DNA from: DASUFH01 sp036274645
GTDB taxonomy: Bacteria; Acidobacteriota; Terriglobia; 20CM-2-55-15
Length of the DNA: 5,449 nt
Reading direction: 5' to 3'
NCBI GenBank assembly: GCA_036274645.1
Contig: DASUFH010000475.1
Location: 1 to 5,449, forward strand
Part shown: in pieces, positions 1-5,449 of the stretch
Numbering within the stretch: position 1 is the stretch's first letter
Layout of the letters: the number at the start of each line of letters is the position of its first letter
The notes under the pieces: generated by a model
Seen by the model: only the letters and a program-made list of their open reading frames with translations
Told to the model about the DNA's origin: nothing
Database searches by the model: none
Made by a program: the position numbers and the translations under genes

Positions 1-555
1 ACGTCCTCTGCGATAGCGCCACAGGACGGTCCCCGTCCTGGCGTCGAATGCGATCACCTGGTTGTTGGGAGTCGACACAAACATCGCGCCGTTGTTGACG
101 ATGGGCGCGGATTCGTGGACGCGCATCTCTCCGGTGGAAACGTTCCACACCGGTTTCAGCCGGGAGACGTTCTGAGTATTGATCTGATCCAGCGGGCTGA
201 AGCCCCATCCGTCATACGTGCGCCGGATCATCAGCCAGTTGGAGGCTTCCGGATTCTTGAGGCGATCCGTGGTCACAGCCTGATACTTCTCGAGAATCGG
301 CGACGGTGGGCCCGCTTCTGTCGTGGGTCCCGGAGGTGTAGCCGCCGTGACCGCAGTCGGGTCTGCTCCCACTGGACCCCGGCCAGCGCGCTGACCACCC
401 TGAGCGCCACCGAAACCGCCGCGGGCGCCGCCACCGCGGCCGCCGAATCCGCCATTTAGCTGTCCTGGCTGCTGCGGAGCGGATCCATACACAACGATTC
501 CGATGAGCGCCATCGCAACCGCGATCGTCACGCTGAAAGACCTGGTCGTGATCAT
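1..555 (-). CDS. PQQ-dependent alcohol dehydrogenase-like quinoprotein, N-terminal part (truncated by window edge)
   Basis: The frame is open from an ATG at 555 to base 1 (185 codons, no stop), so the C-terminal part lies outside the window. Residues 7-26 form a hydrophobic export signal or anchor. Residues 35-60 are a Gly/Arg-rich low-complexity linker, followed by a Pro/Thr/Ala-rich stretch to about 86. From about residue 105 the sequence matches the first blades of quinoprotein alcohol dehydrogenases: NWLMIRRTYDGWGFSPLDQI, then LKPVW, then APIVNNGAMFVSTPNNQVIA and a Trp-docking-type AFDARTGTVLWRY. Family members are periplasmic PQQ- and metal-dependent eight-bladed propellers that oxidise alcohols and pass electrons to cytochrome c. 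The catalytic Asp and metal ligands lie beyond the edge, so activity and substrate cannot be judged. The start is supported by AGGGGAG at 564-570, 8 bases upstream. The gene is divergent from the serine hydrolase. An outer PQQ-like propeller of another function is the alternative. Confidence 0.85.
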   Translation of the reverse strand, partial: MITTRSFSVTIAVAMALIGIVVYGSAPQQPGQLNGGFGGRGGGARGGFGGAQGGQRAGRGPVGADPTAVTAATPPGPTTEAGPPSPILEKYQAVTTDRLKNPEASNWLMIRRTYDGWGFSPLDQINTQNVSRLKPVWNVSTGEMRVHESAPIVNNGAMFVSTPNNQVIAFDARTGTVLWRYRRGR

Positions 556-563
556 GAAGCAAT

Positions 564-570
564 CTCCCCT
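564..570 (-). promoter_or_regulatory. Ribosome binding site of the quinoprotein gene
   Basis: Reading the minus strand, AGGGGAG lies 8 bases before the ATG at 555. This is a near-consensus Shine-Dalgarno sequence and is the main reason for choosing that start. Confidence 0.7.
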
Positions 571-629
571 GTGAAACCTTGAACTGATAGCACAGATTGA
601 TCAGCGCGGGGTGGGAAAAAGGCGGAAAA

Positions 630-814
630 GTGGGGGATCTGGCGCTTCCCCCGGTCGTCCATTGTCCATTGCCTGTTATCGATTGTCCGATGAACTTCTT
701 TCATTTTTCGTTGGCTGGCTTGCCGGAGCGAATGAAAGAGGTCCATTTCATAGTCGATAACAGGCAATGGACAACCGGGGAAGGGGGACGCAGACCGAAT
801 CGGCCGGTCCCCAC
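630..814. repeat. Large imperfect palindromic intergenic element (REP/MITE-like)
   Basis: This lies within the 304-base gap (556-859) between two divergent genes. A perfect 21-bp inverted repeat pairs 662-682 with 754-774. The pairing extends outward through CTTCCCCCGG (645-654) with CCGGGGAAG (775-783) and GTGGGG (630-635) with CCCCAC (809-814). It extends inward through TCTTTCATT (697-705) with AATGAAAGA (731-739), leaving a loop of about 20-25 bases. The left arm carries a tandem heptamer GTCCATT GTCCATT (657-670) where the right arm has one copy. A second small hairpin, GGGGAC (784-789) with GTCCCC (807-812), sits in the right flank. Open frames on both strands here encode near-identical peptides (both contain NRQWT), as a palindrome must, and are not genes. 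The size and symmetry suggest a dispersed palindromic repeat or non-autonomous mobile element. No target-site duplication is obvious. An RNA structure or a regulatory hairpin is the alternative. Confidence 0.7.
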
Positions 815-817
815 TAC

Positions 818-845
818 TTGCAGTTAATGGCGACCCGGTGATAAT
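818..845 (+). promoter_or_regulatory. Possible promoter of the serine hydrolase gene
   Basis: GATAAT at 840-845 matches five of six bases of a sigma-70 -10 box. TTGCAG at 818-823 is a poor -35 box, 16 bases away. Transcription would start near 852, giving an extremely short leader before the ATG at 860. This weakens the case or implies a nearly leaderless message. It lies just outside the right arm of the palindromic element. Confidence 0.3.
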
Positions 846-849
846 TGGC

Positions 850-853
850 AGGA
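850..853 (+). promoter_or_regulatory. Ribosome binding site deciding the serine hydrolase start
   Basis: AGGA within GGCAGGA ends 6 bases before the ATG at 860. It abuts the in-frame ATG at 854 directly, so 860 is the better start. The signal peptide is complete from 860. Confidence 0.5.
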
Positions 854-859
854 ATGACC

Positions 860-2095
860 ATGCGGCCATTGGCGGTTCTGGGGCTTACCGTCCTGATCGG
901 AGGATCCCTCGCGTTTCCTCAGTCCGGGCCTGCGCCGACTCTTGCCTCGATTGACGGCATATTGAAAAACGCCGTTTCCAGGGGAGACGTTCCCGGCGCG
1001 GTAATCGTCGTTACCGGTAAGGACCGAGTCCTTTACAAGGGCGTTGCCGGACAGATGAATGTGGCCCGGCATCGAGCGATGCAGGACACGACGATCTTCC
1101 GCATTGCGTCGATGACCAAGCCGCTGACGGCGGTGGCCACCATGATGCTGCAGGAGGAGGGCCGGTTGAGCGTCGACGATCCGGTTTCCCGGTATCTTCC
1201 CGCGTTGAAGGATCCGCTGGTGCTGACGGACTTCGATTCCAGCACGGGCGCCATGACGACGCGTCAGGCGAGTCAGGAGATCCTGATCCGGCACCTGCTC
1301 TCCAATACTTCCGGCCTTGGCTACAGTTTTTCGAATCCCACGCTAAAGGCCATGATGGACAAGACCGGCAAGCCGCCTGACGAACTCCCCCTTCTACACG
1401 ACCCGGGAAGCCAGTGGACATATGGCATCGGCGCCAAGGTGCTTGGCCGAGTGGTCGAAAAGGTCAGCGGCATGACGCTGGATCAGTTCTTTGATTCGCG
1501 CATCATCCGGCCGCTCGGCATGACGGACACGTTTTATCTCGTGCCTGCAGCCAAGAGCAGCCGCGTCACGACCACGAACCGCCGCGACAAGAATCGGCTG
1601 GTCGAGGCGGCCAATCCTTCCCGCATGGGGTCGCGCGCCATGGGTGACGGCGGTCTCTATTCCACCGGACCCGATTACGCGCGCTTCCTGCAGATGCTCC
1701 TGAACAACGGGCAGGCGCGCGGAAAAACGTTCCTGCGTCCGGAGTCGGTCGCAGCCATGACGCAAAACGAGATCGGGGACATTTTCGTGGAAATTCAGCA
1801 GACAACCGATCTGTCTGTGTCCCTTCCTTTTCCGTTCGGCGCCGGCAAAGACACTTTCGGTTTCGGCTTTCAGATCGCCACGACCAGCGATGATGCATGG
1901 CGGCGCTCGGCGGGCAGCTACAGCTGGTCCGGTTCCTACAACACGCACTTCTGGGTCGATCCCGCGAGGGAGGTGGCCGTGGTGGTTCTGATGCAGGTCA
2001 CACCCTTCTATGACGAACGGTGCATGAAGCTCGTGGCTGACGTCGAGGAAGCGGTCGGCAGAGCAATCGCGTCCAGATCGATCGAGCGTCCGTAA
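860..2095 (+). CDS. Exported serine hydrolase, class C beta-lactamase / family VIII esterase fold
   Basis: The 411-residue product belongs to the beta-lactamase-related (penicillin-binding-like) serine hydrolases, which include AmpC-type enzymes, DD-peptidases and family VIII carboxylesterases. Residues 1-18 form a signal peptide with likely cleavage after SLA, so the enzyme is probably periplasmic or secreted. The nucleophile motif S-M-T-K is at 84-87, with Ser84 acylated and Lys87 as base. Tyr188 in WTYGIGAK is the candidate second catalytic motif. Further family landmarks are HLLSNTSGLGY (from about 145), RPLGMTDTFY (about 217-226) and GDGGLYSTGPDYARFLQMLL (about 262-281). The usual KTG motif is replaced by W-S-G at 356-358 followed by YNTHFWVDP, as in esterase-like members, so hydrolysis of esters or peptides is likelier than beta-lactam resistance. 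Substrate is unknown. I chose the ATG at 860 because AGGA (850-853) lies 6 bases upstream. TTG 845 and ATG 854 are in frame but poorly spaced. Confidence 0.9.
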   Translation: MRPLAVLGLTVLIGGSLAFPQSGPAPTLASIDGILKNAVSRGDVPGAVIVVTGKDRVLYKGVAGQMNVARHRAMQDTTIFRIASMTKPLTAVATMMLQEEGRLSVDDPVSRYLPALKDPLVLTDFDSSTGAMTTRQASQEILIRHLLSNTSGLGYSFSNPTLKAMMDKTGKPPDELPLLHDPGSQWTYGIGAKVLGRVVEKVSGMTLDQFFDSRIIRPLGMTDTFYLVPAAKSSRVTTTNRRDKNRLVEAANPSRMGSRAMGDGGLYSTGPDYARFLQMLLNNGQARGKTFLRPESVAAMTQNEIGDIFVEIQQTTDLSVSLPFPFGAGKDTFGFGFQIATTSDDAWRRSAGSYSWSGSYNTHFWVDPAREVAVVVLMQVTPFYDERCMKLVADVEEAVGRAIASRSIERP

Positions 2096-2100
2096 AGAGC

Positions 2101-2140
2101 CGCGAAGGGACTCACGAATCCGGCGCCTGTCCCGTTCGCG
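2101..2140. terminator. Possible bidirectional terminator hairpin between convergent genes
   Basis: CGCGAAGGGA (2101-2110) pairs with TCCCGTTCGCG (2130-2140) with a single bulged base, leaving a loop of 19 bases. It sits exactly in the 47-base gap between the stop of the serine hydrolase (2095) and the stop of the minus-strand lipoprotein gene (2143). A typical T-run is missing on both sides. The best on the plus strand is CCTTCCTTTT, several bases downstream and inside the neighbouring gene. Intrinsic termination is therefore unproven. Confidence 0.45.
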
Positions 2141-2142
2141 CT

Positions 2143-3321
2143 TCAGCCCTTCCTTTTCGCTGCCAGAAGATTCGACTGTCCGGGACGCCAGCTGTAGCCG
2201 ATACCGAACGTCAGCGGCTTGGCGGCGCCGGGCTTCCGGTATGCCGCAGCCAGGTCCGGCTGCTGGTGTTCCTTGAACATTTCGATCGGCTGGGAATACA
2301 CGCCGTAAAGCTCCACGTCCCAGTCGGCCGCCTCGAAATATTTGAAGGGAATCGCTGAATCGTCTTCAAGCACGAACGCGCTGTGATCCAGAATGGTCTT
2401 GCGGATCGTTGAGAAGTACGCCTTGTACATCAGATACGACGCCGATTTCAGGTAGGTGTTCACATTCCCCAGGTTTTCGACGTATTGCACGAAAGCCGGC
2501 GACTGCTTGAGATAGTCGTTCTGCAGGTTGACGGAGAAGTATTCGAGCCGTCGCTCCGGTCCTTTACCGTCGGTCTGAAACACAATCTCCACGCCGTTCA
2601 GAACCGGACGGTTGTCGGCGGATGGCGCTGACGCGGGAACAACTTTCCCGGACGCGTCGATTTCCACCGGGTGAATATCCATGATGCGGTTGTTCGTTCT
2701 GGCCAGAAAGATCATCAGAATCGGCAGGGTGCCATCCAGTTCCTTCTTCAAATCGACTTTCATGTTGTCGGTCTTGAAGAAACTGAAACTCAGCACCGAG
2801 TCGAGTGAGCGATCCACACTGGCGAACAACTGATCCATCGCGTCGGGCGTCATGGTCTCGACCTTGGGGACGCTGCCCACCGGCTCGAGCGCGATCAGCG
2901 CGTAACGTTCGGAACCCGGGAAGAACGTGTATGCATGCAGGAAATCGGGTCCGCTGAAGGGATAAAACAGCGTTGATGAGGCGTGCGACACCTCCGGCAT
3001 TTCCTGGCTGGCCCATTGCTTCATCGCGTCCAGCTTGGACTTGTTGAGCTTGATCCAGTTCTTGTCAAAGGAGGCGGCGTATTTGACGAAGGCCGGCCGC
3101 GCCGACGCTTCCTCCAGACGGCTGCCCTCCTCGGGCGGCAGACCGGCGAGAAAACGAGCCACATCGTTATATTCGCGGTGTTCCGATTTAGCCGGACCCT
3201 TTGCTTTCGGTTCCTCTTTGGTCGCGGCGTCCGATACGGTATGCGATTGGCAGGCTGTGGCGGCGACGCCGGCCAGAAGGAGGCAAACCATTGCAGAAAA
3301 ACGCAGTTTCAGAAAATTCAT
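2143..3321 (-). CDS. Putative lipoprotein of unknown function
   Basis: The product has 392 residues. Residues 1-23 form a signal sequence (positive LKLR start, hydrophobic MVCLLLAGVA core) ending in A-T-A-C. Cys24 would be the lipidated residue. The lipobox is imperfect, with Ala not Leu at -3, and Gln25-Ser26 follow, which would suit outer-membrane sorting in a Gram-negative cell. Residues 25-50 are a charged Lys/Glu/Ala linker. The folded part starts near 51 and includes TLFYPFSGPDFLHAYTFFPG (118-137), YALIALEPVGSVPK (140-153), LPILMIFLARTNNRIMDIHP (199-218) and a C-terminal FGIGYSWRPG (372-381), which look like conserved core segments. I do not recognise a named domain or catalytic motif, and assign no function. 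No strong Shine-Dalgarno precedes the ATG. The gene follows the permease gene by 58 bases on the same strand with no clear terminator between them, so co-transcription is possible. Periplasmic soluble export is the alternative to lipidation. Confidence 0.8.
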   Translation of the reverse strand: MNFLKLRFSAMVCLLLAGVAATACQSHTVSDAATKEEPKAKGPAKSEHREYNDVARFLAGLPPEEGSRLEEASARPAFVKYAASFDKNWIKLNKSKLDAMKQWASQEMPEVSHASSTLFYPFSGPDFLHAYTFFPGSERYALIALEPVGSVPKVETMTPDAMDQLFASVDRSLDSVLSFSFFKTDNMKVDLKKELDGTLPILMIFLARTNNRIMDIHPVEIDASGKVVPASAPSADNRPVLNGVEIVFQTDGKGPERRLEYFSVNLQNDYLKQSPAFVQYVENLGNVNTYLKSASYLMYKAYFSTIRKTILDHSAFVLEDDSAIPFKYFEAADWDVELYGVYSQPIEMFKEHQQPDLAAAYRKPGAAKPLTFGIGYSWRPGQSNLLAAKRKG

Positions 3322-3379
3322 GGGTTCGTGTCCAAAGTCTCTTTGATGAACCTGGCCTTACTGTTACCTGGCGCCCGGT

Positions 3380-4735
3380 CTACAGTACTTCAGGGTCACT
3401 CGCCGTTCCCAACAAACCCGCTTTTTTCAGGACGCGCAGGATCGACTTGTTTTTACCGAGTCCGTACACCGCCAGGCCCGTGAGTACCGTACCCAGTCCC
3501 ATCAGGGATTCCGTCGGCTTGTAGATCAGTCCGTAAACAAGCAGCCACAGGCCGATGAGCAGAAACACGATCACCGTGTACGGGTAACCCCAGGTGCGAT
3601 ACGGCCGCTGCATTTCGGGCCGTTTGATCCTGAGCATGATGAGTCCGGTTACGGTCATCAGCGTAAAAAGATTGAGCGTGAAGCCGATGTAGGTCAGGAC
3701 CTGATCGAAGGTCGATGTCCGGATCAGGAGCAGGCTGATCAGCGACTGCACGCCGATGGCAAACGCCGGAATGCCCGTGCGGGTTGTCTTCGCAAATATC
3801 CCGAGGAGAGGAATGTCCTGCCCCATCGTCTGCGCCACGCGGGGGCCGGCCATGATCCAGGAGCTGACGCTTGAAACCAGCAATAGGGCGATCATGATCC
3901 CCATGATCTTTCCGCCCAGCGCGCCGAAGATACTGTCGGCGGCGATATAGCCGACATCGACCTGTCCGGCGAGTTTGTCGGCCGGAGTCGTATACAGGAA
4001 AACGAAATTCAGCAGCACATAGAGCAGCGTGACCGCCAGGGTTCCCCAGAACAGGGAACGGGGCAGGTTGCGTTGCGGATCCTTGATCTCCCCGGCAATG
4101 TAGGCGGATGTATTCCAGCCGCTGTAGGAGTAGGAAACGAAGAACAGCGAAATGGCGAAAGACTGACTGAAGATCTCACTCCAGGTCGACCCATCGGGCA
4201 TAAGTCGAATCTGATGCCCTGCAGCCGGCCCGACGACAAACCCCGCCGCGATAAAAACGACGATCAGAATCAGTTTCAACGCCGTGAATACGTCCTGCAG
4301 CCAGCTGCCCAGGCGTAAATTGCCCGCATGGATCAGCGTCAGCAGGATCACGGCCGCAGCGGCCAGTCCCATCGGACGGATTGACGGGAAAACCTTGGAG
4401 GTATAGTCGCCCATGGCCATGGCGGCCAGCGCGACCGGGGCGGCAAAGCCTACGGTGGCCGAGACCCAGCCGGAAAGAAAACCGAGCGCCGGATGGAAGA
4501 TCTCGGAAAGGTAGCGGTATTCTCCGCCCGACCGTGGCATGGCCGCTCCGAGTTCTCCGTACGCCAGCGCGCCACACAACGACGCGATGCCGCCGATGAC
4601 CCAGAGCATCAGGAGGGCGAAGACGGAGTGAATGCCAAGCACCTGGTATCCCAGACTCGTGAAAACACCCGTGCCAATCATGCTGGCAATGACCAGCGAT
4701 GTCGCGGTCTGAAAGCCAATTGGCTTCGTCGTCAT
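3380..4735 (-). CDS. APC-superfamily amino acid permease
   Basis: The 451-residue inner-membrane protein has about 12 hydrophobic segments, the usual topology and length for amino acid/polyamine/organocation transporters. TM1 carries the unwound-helix motif SMIGTGVF (18-25), where substrate backbone binding occurs in the family. AYGELGAAMPRSGGEYRYL (58-76) is the family signature following TM2. SYSYSGWNTSAYIAGEIKDP (201-220) matches TM6 and the loop typical of LAT-like and SteT-like exchangers, followed by QRNLPRS. The C-terminal half has IKRPEMQRPYRTWGYPYTVI (370-389), also characteristic. Uptake or exchange of amino acids is therefore likely, but the specific substrate cannot be read from the sequence. 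The protein is intact. The start is supported by CCGGAAG (4744-4750), 8 bases upstream of the ATG. It is divergent from the small membrane protein gene and may lead a two-gene unit with the lipoprotein. Confidence 0.92.
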   Translation of the reverse strand: MTTKPIGFQTATSLVIASMIGTGVFTSLGYQVLGIHSVFALLMLWVIGGIASLCGALAYGELGAAMPRSGGEYRYLSEIFHPALGFLSGWVSATVGFAAPVALAAMAMGDYTSKVFPSIRPMGLAAAAVILLTLIHAGNLRLGSWLQDVFTALKLILIVVFIAAGFVVGPAAGHQIRLMPDGSTWSEIFSQSFAISLFFVSYSYSGWNTSAYIAGEIKDPQRNLPRSLFWGTLAVTLLYVLLNFVFLYTTPADKLAGQVDVGYIAADSIFGALGGKIMGIMIALLLVSSVSSWIMAGPRVAQTMGQDIPLLGIFAKTTRTGIPAFAIGVQSLISLLLIRTSTFDQVLTYIGFTLNLFTLMTVTGLIMLRIKRPEMQRPYRTWGYPYTVIVFLLIGLWLLVYGLIYKPTESLMGLGTVLTGLAVYGLGKNKSILRVLKKAGLLGTASDPEVL

Positions 4736-4743
4736 TCAGCGAA

Positions 4744-4750
4744 CTTCCGG
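4744..4750 (-). promoter_or_regulatory. Ribosome binding site of the permease gene
   Basis: On the minus strand CCGGAAG precedes the ATG at 4735 by 8 bases, a moderate Shine-Dalgarno match (GGAAG) that supports this start. Confidence 0.5.
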
Positions 4751-4756
4751 TTGCCG

Positions 4757-4785
4757 TATATCAGGCGCTTGTGCGGCCAACTCAA
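4757..4785 (-). promoter_or_regulatory. Possible promoter of the permease-lipoprotein unit
   Basis: On the minus strand TTGAGT (4780-4785) and GATATA (4757-4762) are separated by 17 bases, the preferred sigma-70 spacing. The boxes themselves are mediocre (four and three of six consensus bases). Transcription would begin near 4750, at the edge of the CCGGAAG ribosome binding site. Confidence 0.3.
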
Positions 4786-4911
4786 TTTCGGCAATCAAGC
4801 ATACTCTAAAATCCGAATCGCCAGCGTCCGGATTCCGATAGACTCCTTCCGTTCAGGCAGAATCTTCGTTCCGGGACTTGCGTGTGTCCGTCCTTCATAT
4901 ATCCTGTTGAG

Positions 4912-5349
4912 GTGGACACCCGCTTAACCATTTTCTTCGCTTCAACCTGCCTGGCGCTGATCTTCAACGCAGTGGGCGCGTGGTGGGCGTACAAGGGCCT
5001 TCGCAAAACATCGGATCGCATCAAGGAGCAGGTCGACAGCCTGACCCGTGACGGCGGCACACGGGAATGGCTGGAGAACATGGCGGCGGCGACCGTGCGC
5101 GCGGCGGAACTGACCACGGCGGCGAAGGCGGAGATCCAGGCGTTCGAACCGACGCTGATCCGGGCGCAGGAGGGTCTCGAGGATCGTCTCGCGACGGTGG
5201 ATCACGCTTGCGAGCGGGTTTGCGGCGTCCTCACATCCTCGATGGATCTTGGAGGCGTCGCCGCGCAAACCGGTTTCCGCTTTCTCCGCGGCCTGTTTTC
5301 CGGCGCTCGTGTCGCTTCCACCATCGTGAAAATGGCCCGAGCCCGTTAA
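4912..5349 (+). CDS. Small membrane-anchored protein with long helical tail, function unknown
   Basis: From the GTG at 4912 the product has 145 residues. Residues 5-27 (LTIFFASTCLALIFNAVGAWWAY) form one membrane segment, probably an uncleaved anchor since no cleavage site follows. Residues 28-110 are rich in Ala, Glu, Arg and Thr, with few helix breakers after about 50, and include EWLENMAAATVRAAELTTAA and AEIQAFEPTLIRAQEGLEDR. This is an amphipathic or coiled-coil pattern reminiscent of DUF948-type or apolipoprotein-like helical proteins. That likeness is an impression, not a domain call. The C-terminus (FRFLRGLFSGARVASTIVKM) is basic and could touch the membrane. A structural envelope role is a guess. 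The start is uncertain: GTG 4882 in the same frame adds ten residues but neither has a good Shine-Dalgarno. I prefer 4912 because MDTRLTIFFA leads straight into the membrane segment. The gene is divergent from the permease. Confidence 0.7.
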   Translation: MDTRLTIFFASTCLALIFNAVGAWWAYKGLRKTSDRIKEQVDSLTRDGGTREWLENMAAATVRAAELTTAAKAEIQAFEPTLIRAQEGLEDRLATVDHACERVCGVLTSSMDLGGVAAQTGFRFLRGLFSGARVASTIVKMARAR

Positions 5350-5420
5350 ATCCTGCCGCTTCGCGAGCATTAACATACCCGACTCAGTACGAGCGCTTGC
5401 ACAACGGAAGCATGTTGAGT

Positions 5421-5449
5421 CCCCGTCTGCCTGTAGGGGCGGTCTATGA
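5421..5449. repeat. Possible half of a palindromic intergenic repeat, cut by the right edge
   Basis: CCCC (5421-5424) can pair with GGGG (5436-5439), and the window then ends in GGGGCGGTC-TATGA. If the next bases outside the window were CCGCCCC, this would complete a GGGGCGGTC/GACCGCCCC-type palindrome. Only half is visible, so the call is tentative. The alternative is that AGGGG (5435-5439) is a ribosome binding site for a gene starting at the ATG at 5446. Confidence 0.25.

Noticed and set aside
630..814. CRISPR array or tRNA in the intergenic region
   Set aside because: There are no regularly spaced direct repeats with unique spacers, and no cloverleaf or conserved TpsiC-like arm. The symmetry is inverted, not direct.
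552..869. Open frames on both strands across the intergenic region (597-827 plus, 552-869 minus)
   Set aside because: They run through the palindrome and encode mirror-related peptides on the two strands. They lack ribosome binding sites and any protein-like composition.
1394..1948. 184-codon open frame antisense to the serine hydrolase
   Set aside because: Its composition is Arg/His-rich, typical of the shadow of a high-GC gene. The opposite strand carries clear catalytic motifs.
2983..3483. Plus-strand open frame antisense to the lipoprotein start and the permease end
   Set aside because: It overlaps two supported genes and the gap between them, and the translation shows no recognisable motif.
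4493..4927. Plus-strand open frame overlapping the permease start and the divergent promoter region
   Set aside because: It is mostly the complement of the strongly supported permease N-terminus, and its translation is Arg-rich without protein-like features.
4942..5376. 144-codon minus-strand open frame opposite the small membrane protein
   Set aside because: The plus frame has a proper membrane segment and helical pattern. The minus frame is Arg/His-rich and shadow-like.
5412..5449. Start of a new gene at ATG 5412
   Set aside because: The only Shine-Dalgarno-like sequence is one base from the ATG, and 12 codons are too few to judge.

Overview
The window is 5449 bases of GC-rich bacterial DNA with ordinary gene density. 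The best guess for the source is a soil or environmental bacterium of the Acidobacteriota. This rests on the Gly/Arg-rich N-terminal linker of the quinoprotein, the exported beta-lactamase-fold serine hydrolase and the general protein style. No rRNA, tRNA or phylogenetic marker confirms it, so the assignment is an inference.

Layout: (1) 1-555, minus strand: the N-terminal 185 codons of a PQQ-dependent alcohol-dehydrogenase-type beta-propeller protein, cut by the left edge. (2) 556-859: a 304-base divergent intergenic region holding a large imperfect palindrome (about 630-814) with a perfect 21-bp core. It looks like a REP/MITE-type element, not a gene. (3) 860-2095, plus strand: an exported serine hydrolase of the class C beta-lactamase / family VIII esterase fold. 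(4) 2096-2142: a short convergent gap containing a hairpin that may terminate both flanking genes. (5) 2143-3321, minus strand: a putative lipoprotein of unknown function. (6) 3380-4735, minus strand: an APC-superfamily amino acid permease, 58 bases upstream of the lipoprotein gene and possibly co-transcribed with it. (7) 4736-4911: a divergent promoter region. (8) 4912-5349, plus strand: a small protein with one N-terminal membrane segment and a long helical tail. (9) 5350-5449: non-coding as far as can be seen, ending in what may be half of another palindromic repeat.

The genes do not form an obvious pathway. Three of the five products look exported or cell-envelope associated (quinoprotein, serine hydrolase, lipoprotein) and two are inner-membrane proteins (permease, small anchored protein). 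The only plausible operon is permease followed by lipoprotein. I see no defence system, CRISPR array, transposase, prophage or biosynthetic cluster. The least ordinary items are the palindromic element at 630-814 and the two uncharacterised envelope proteins.
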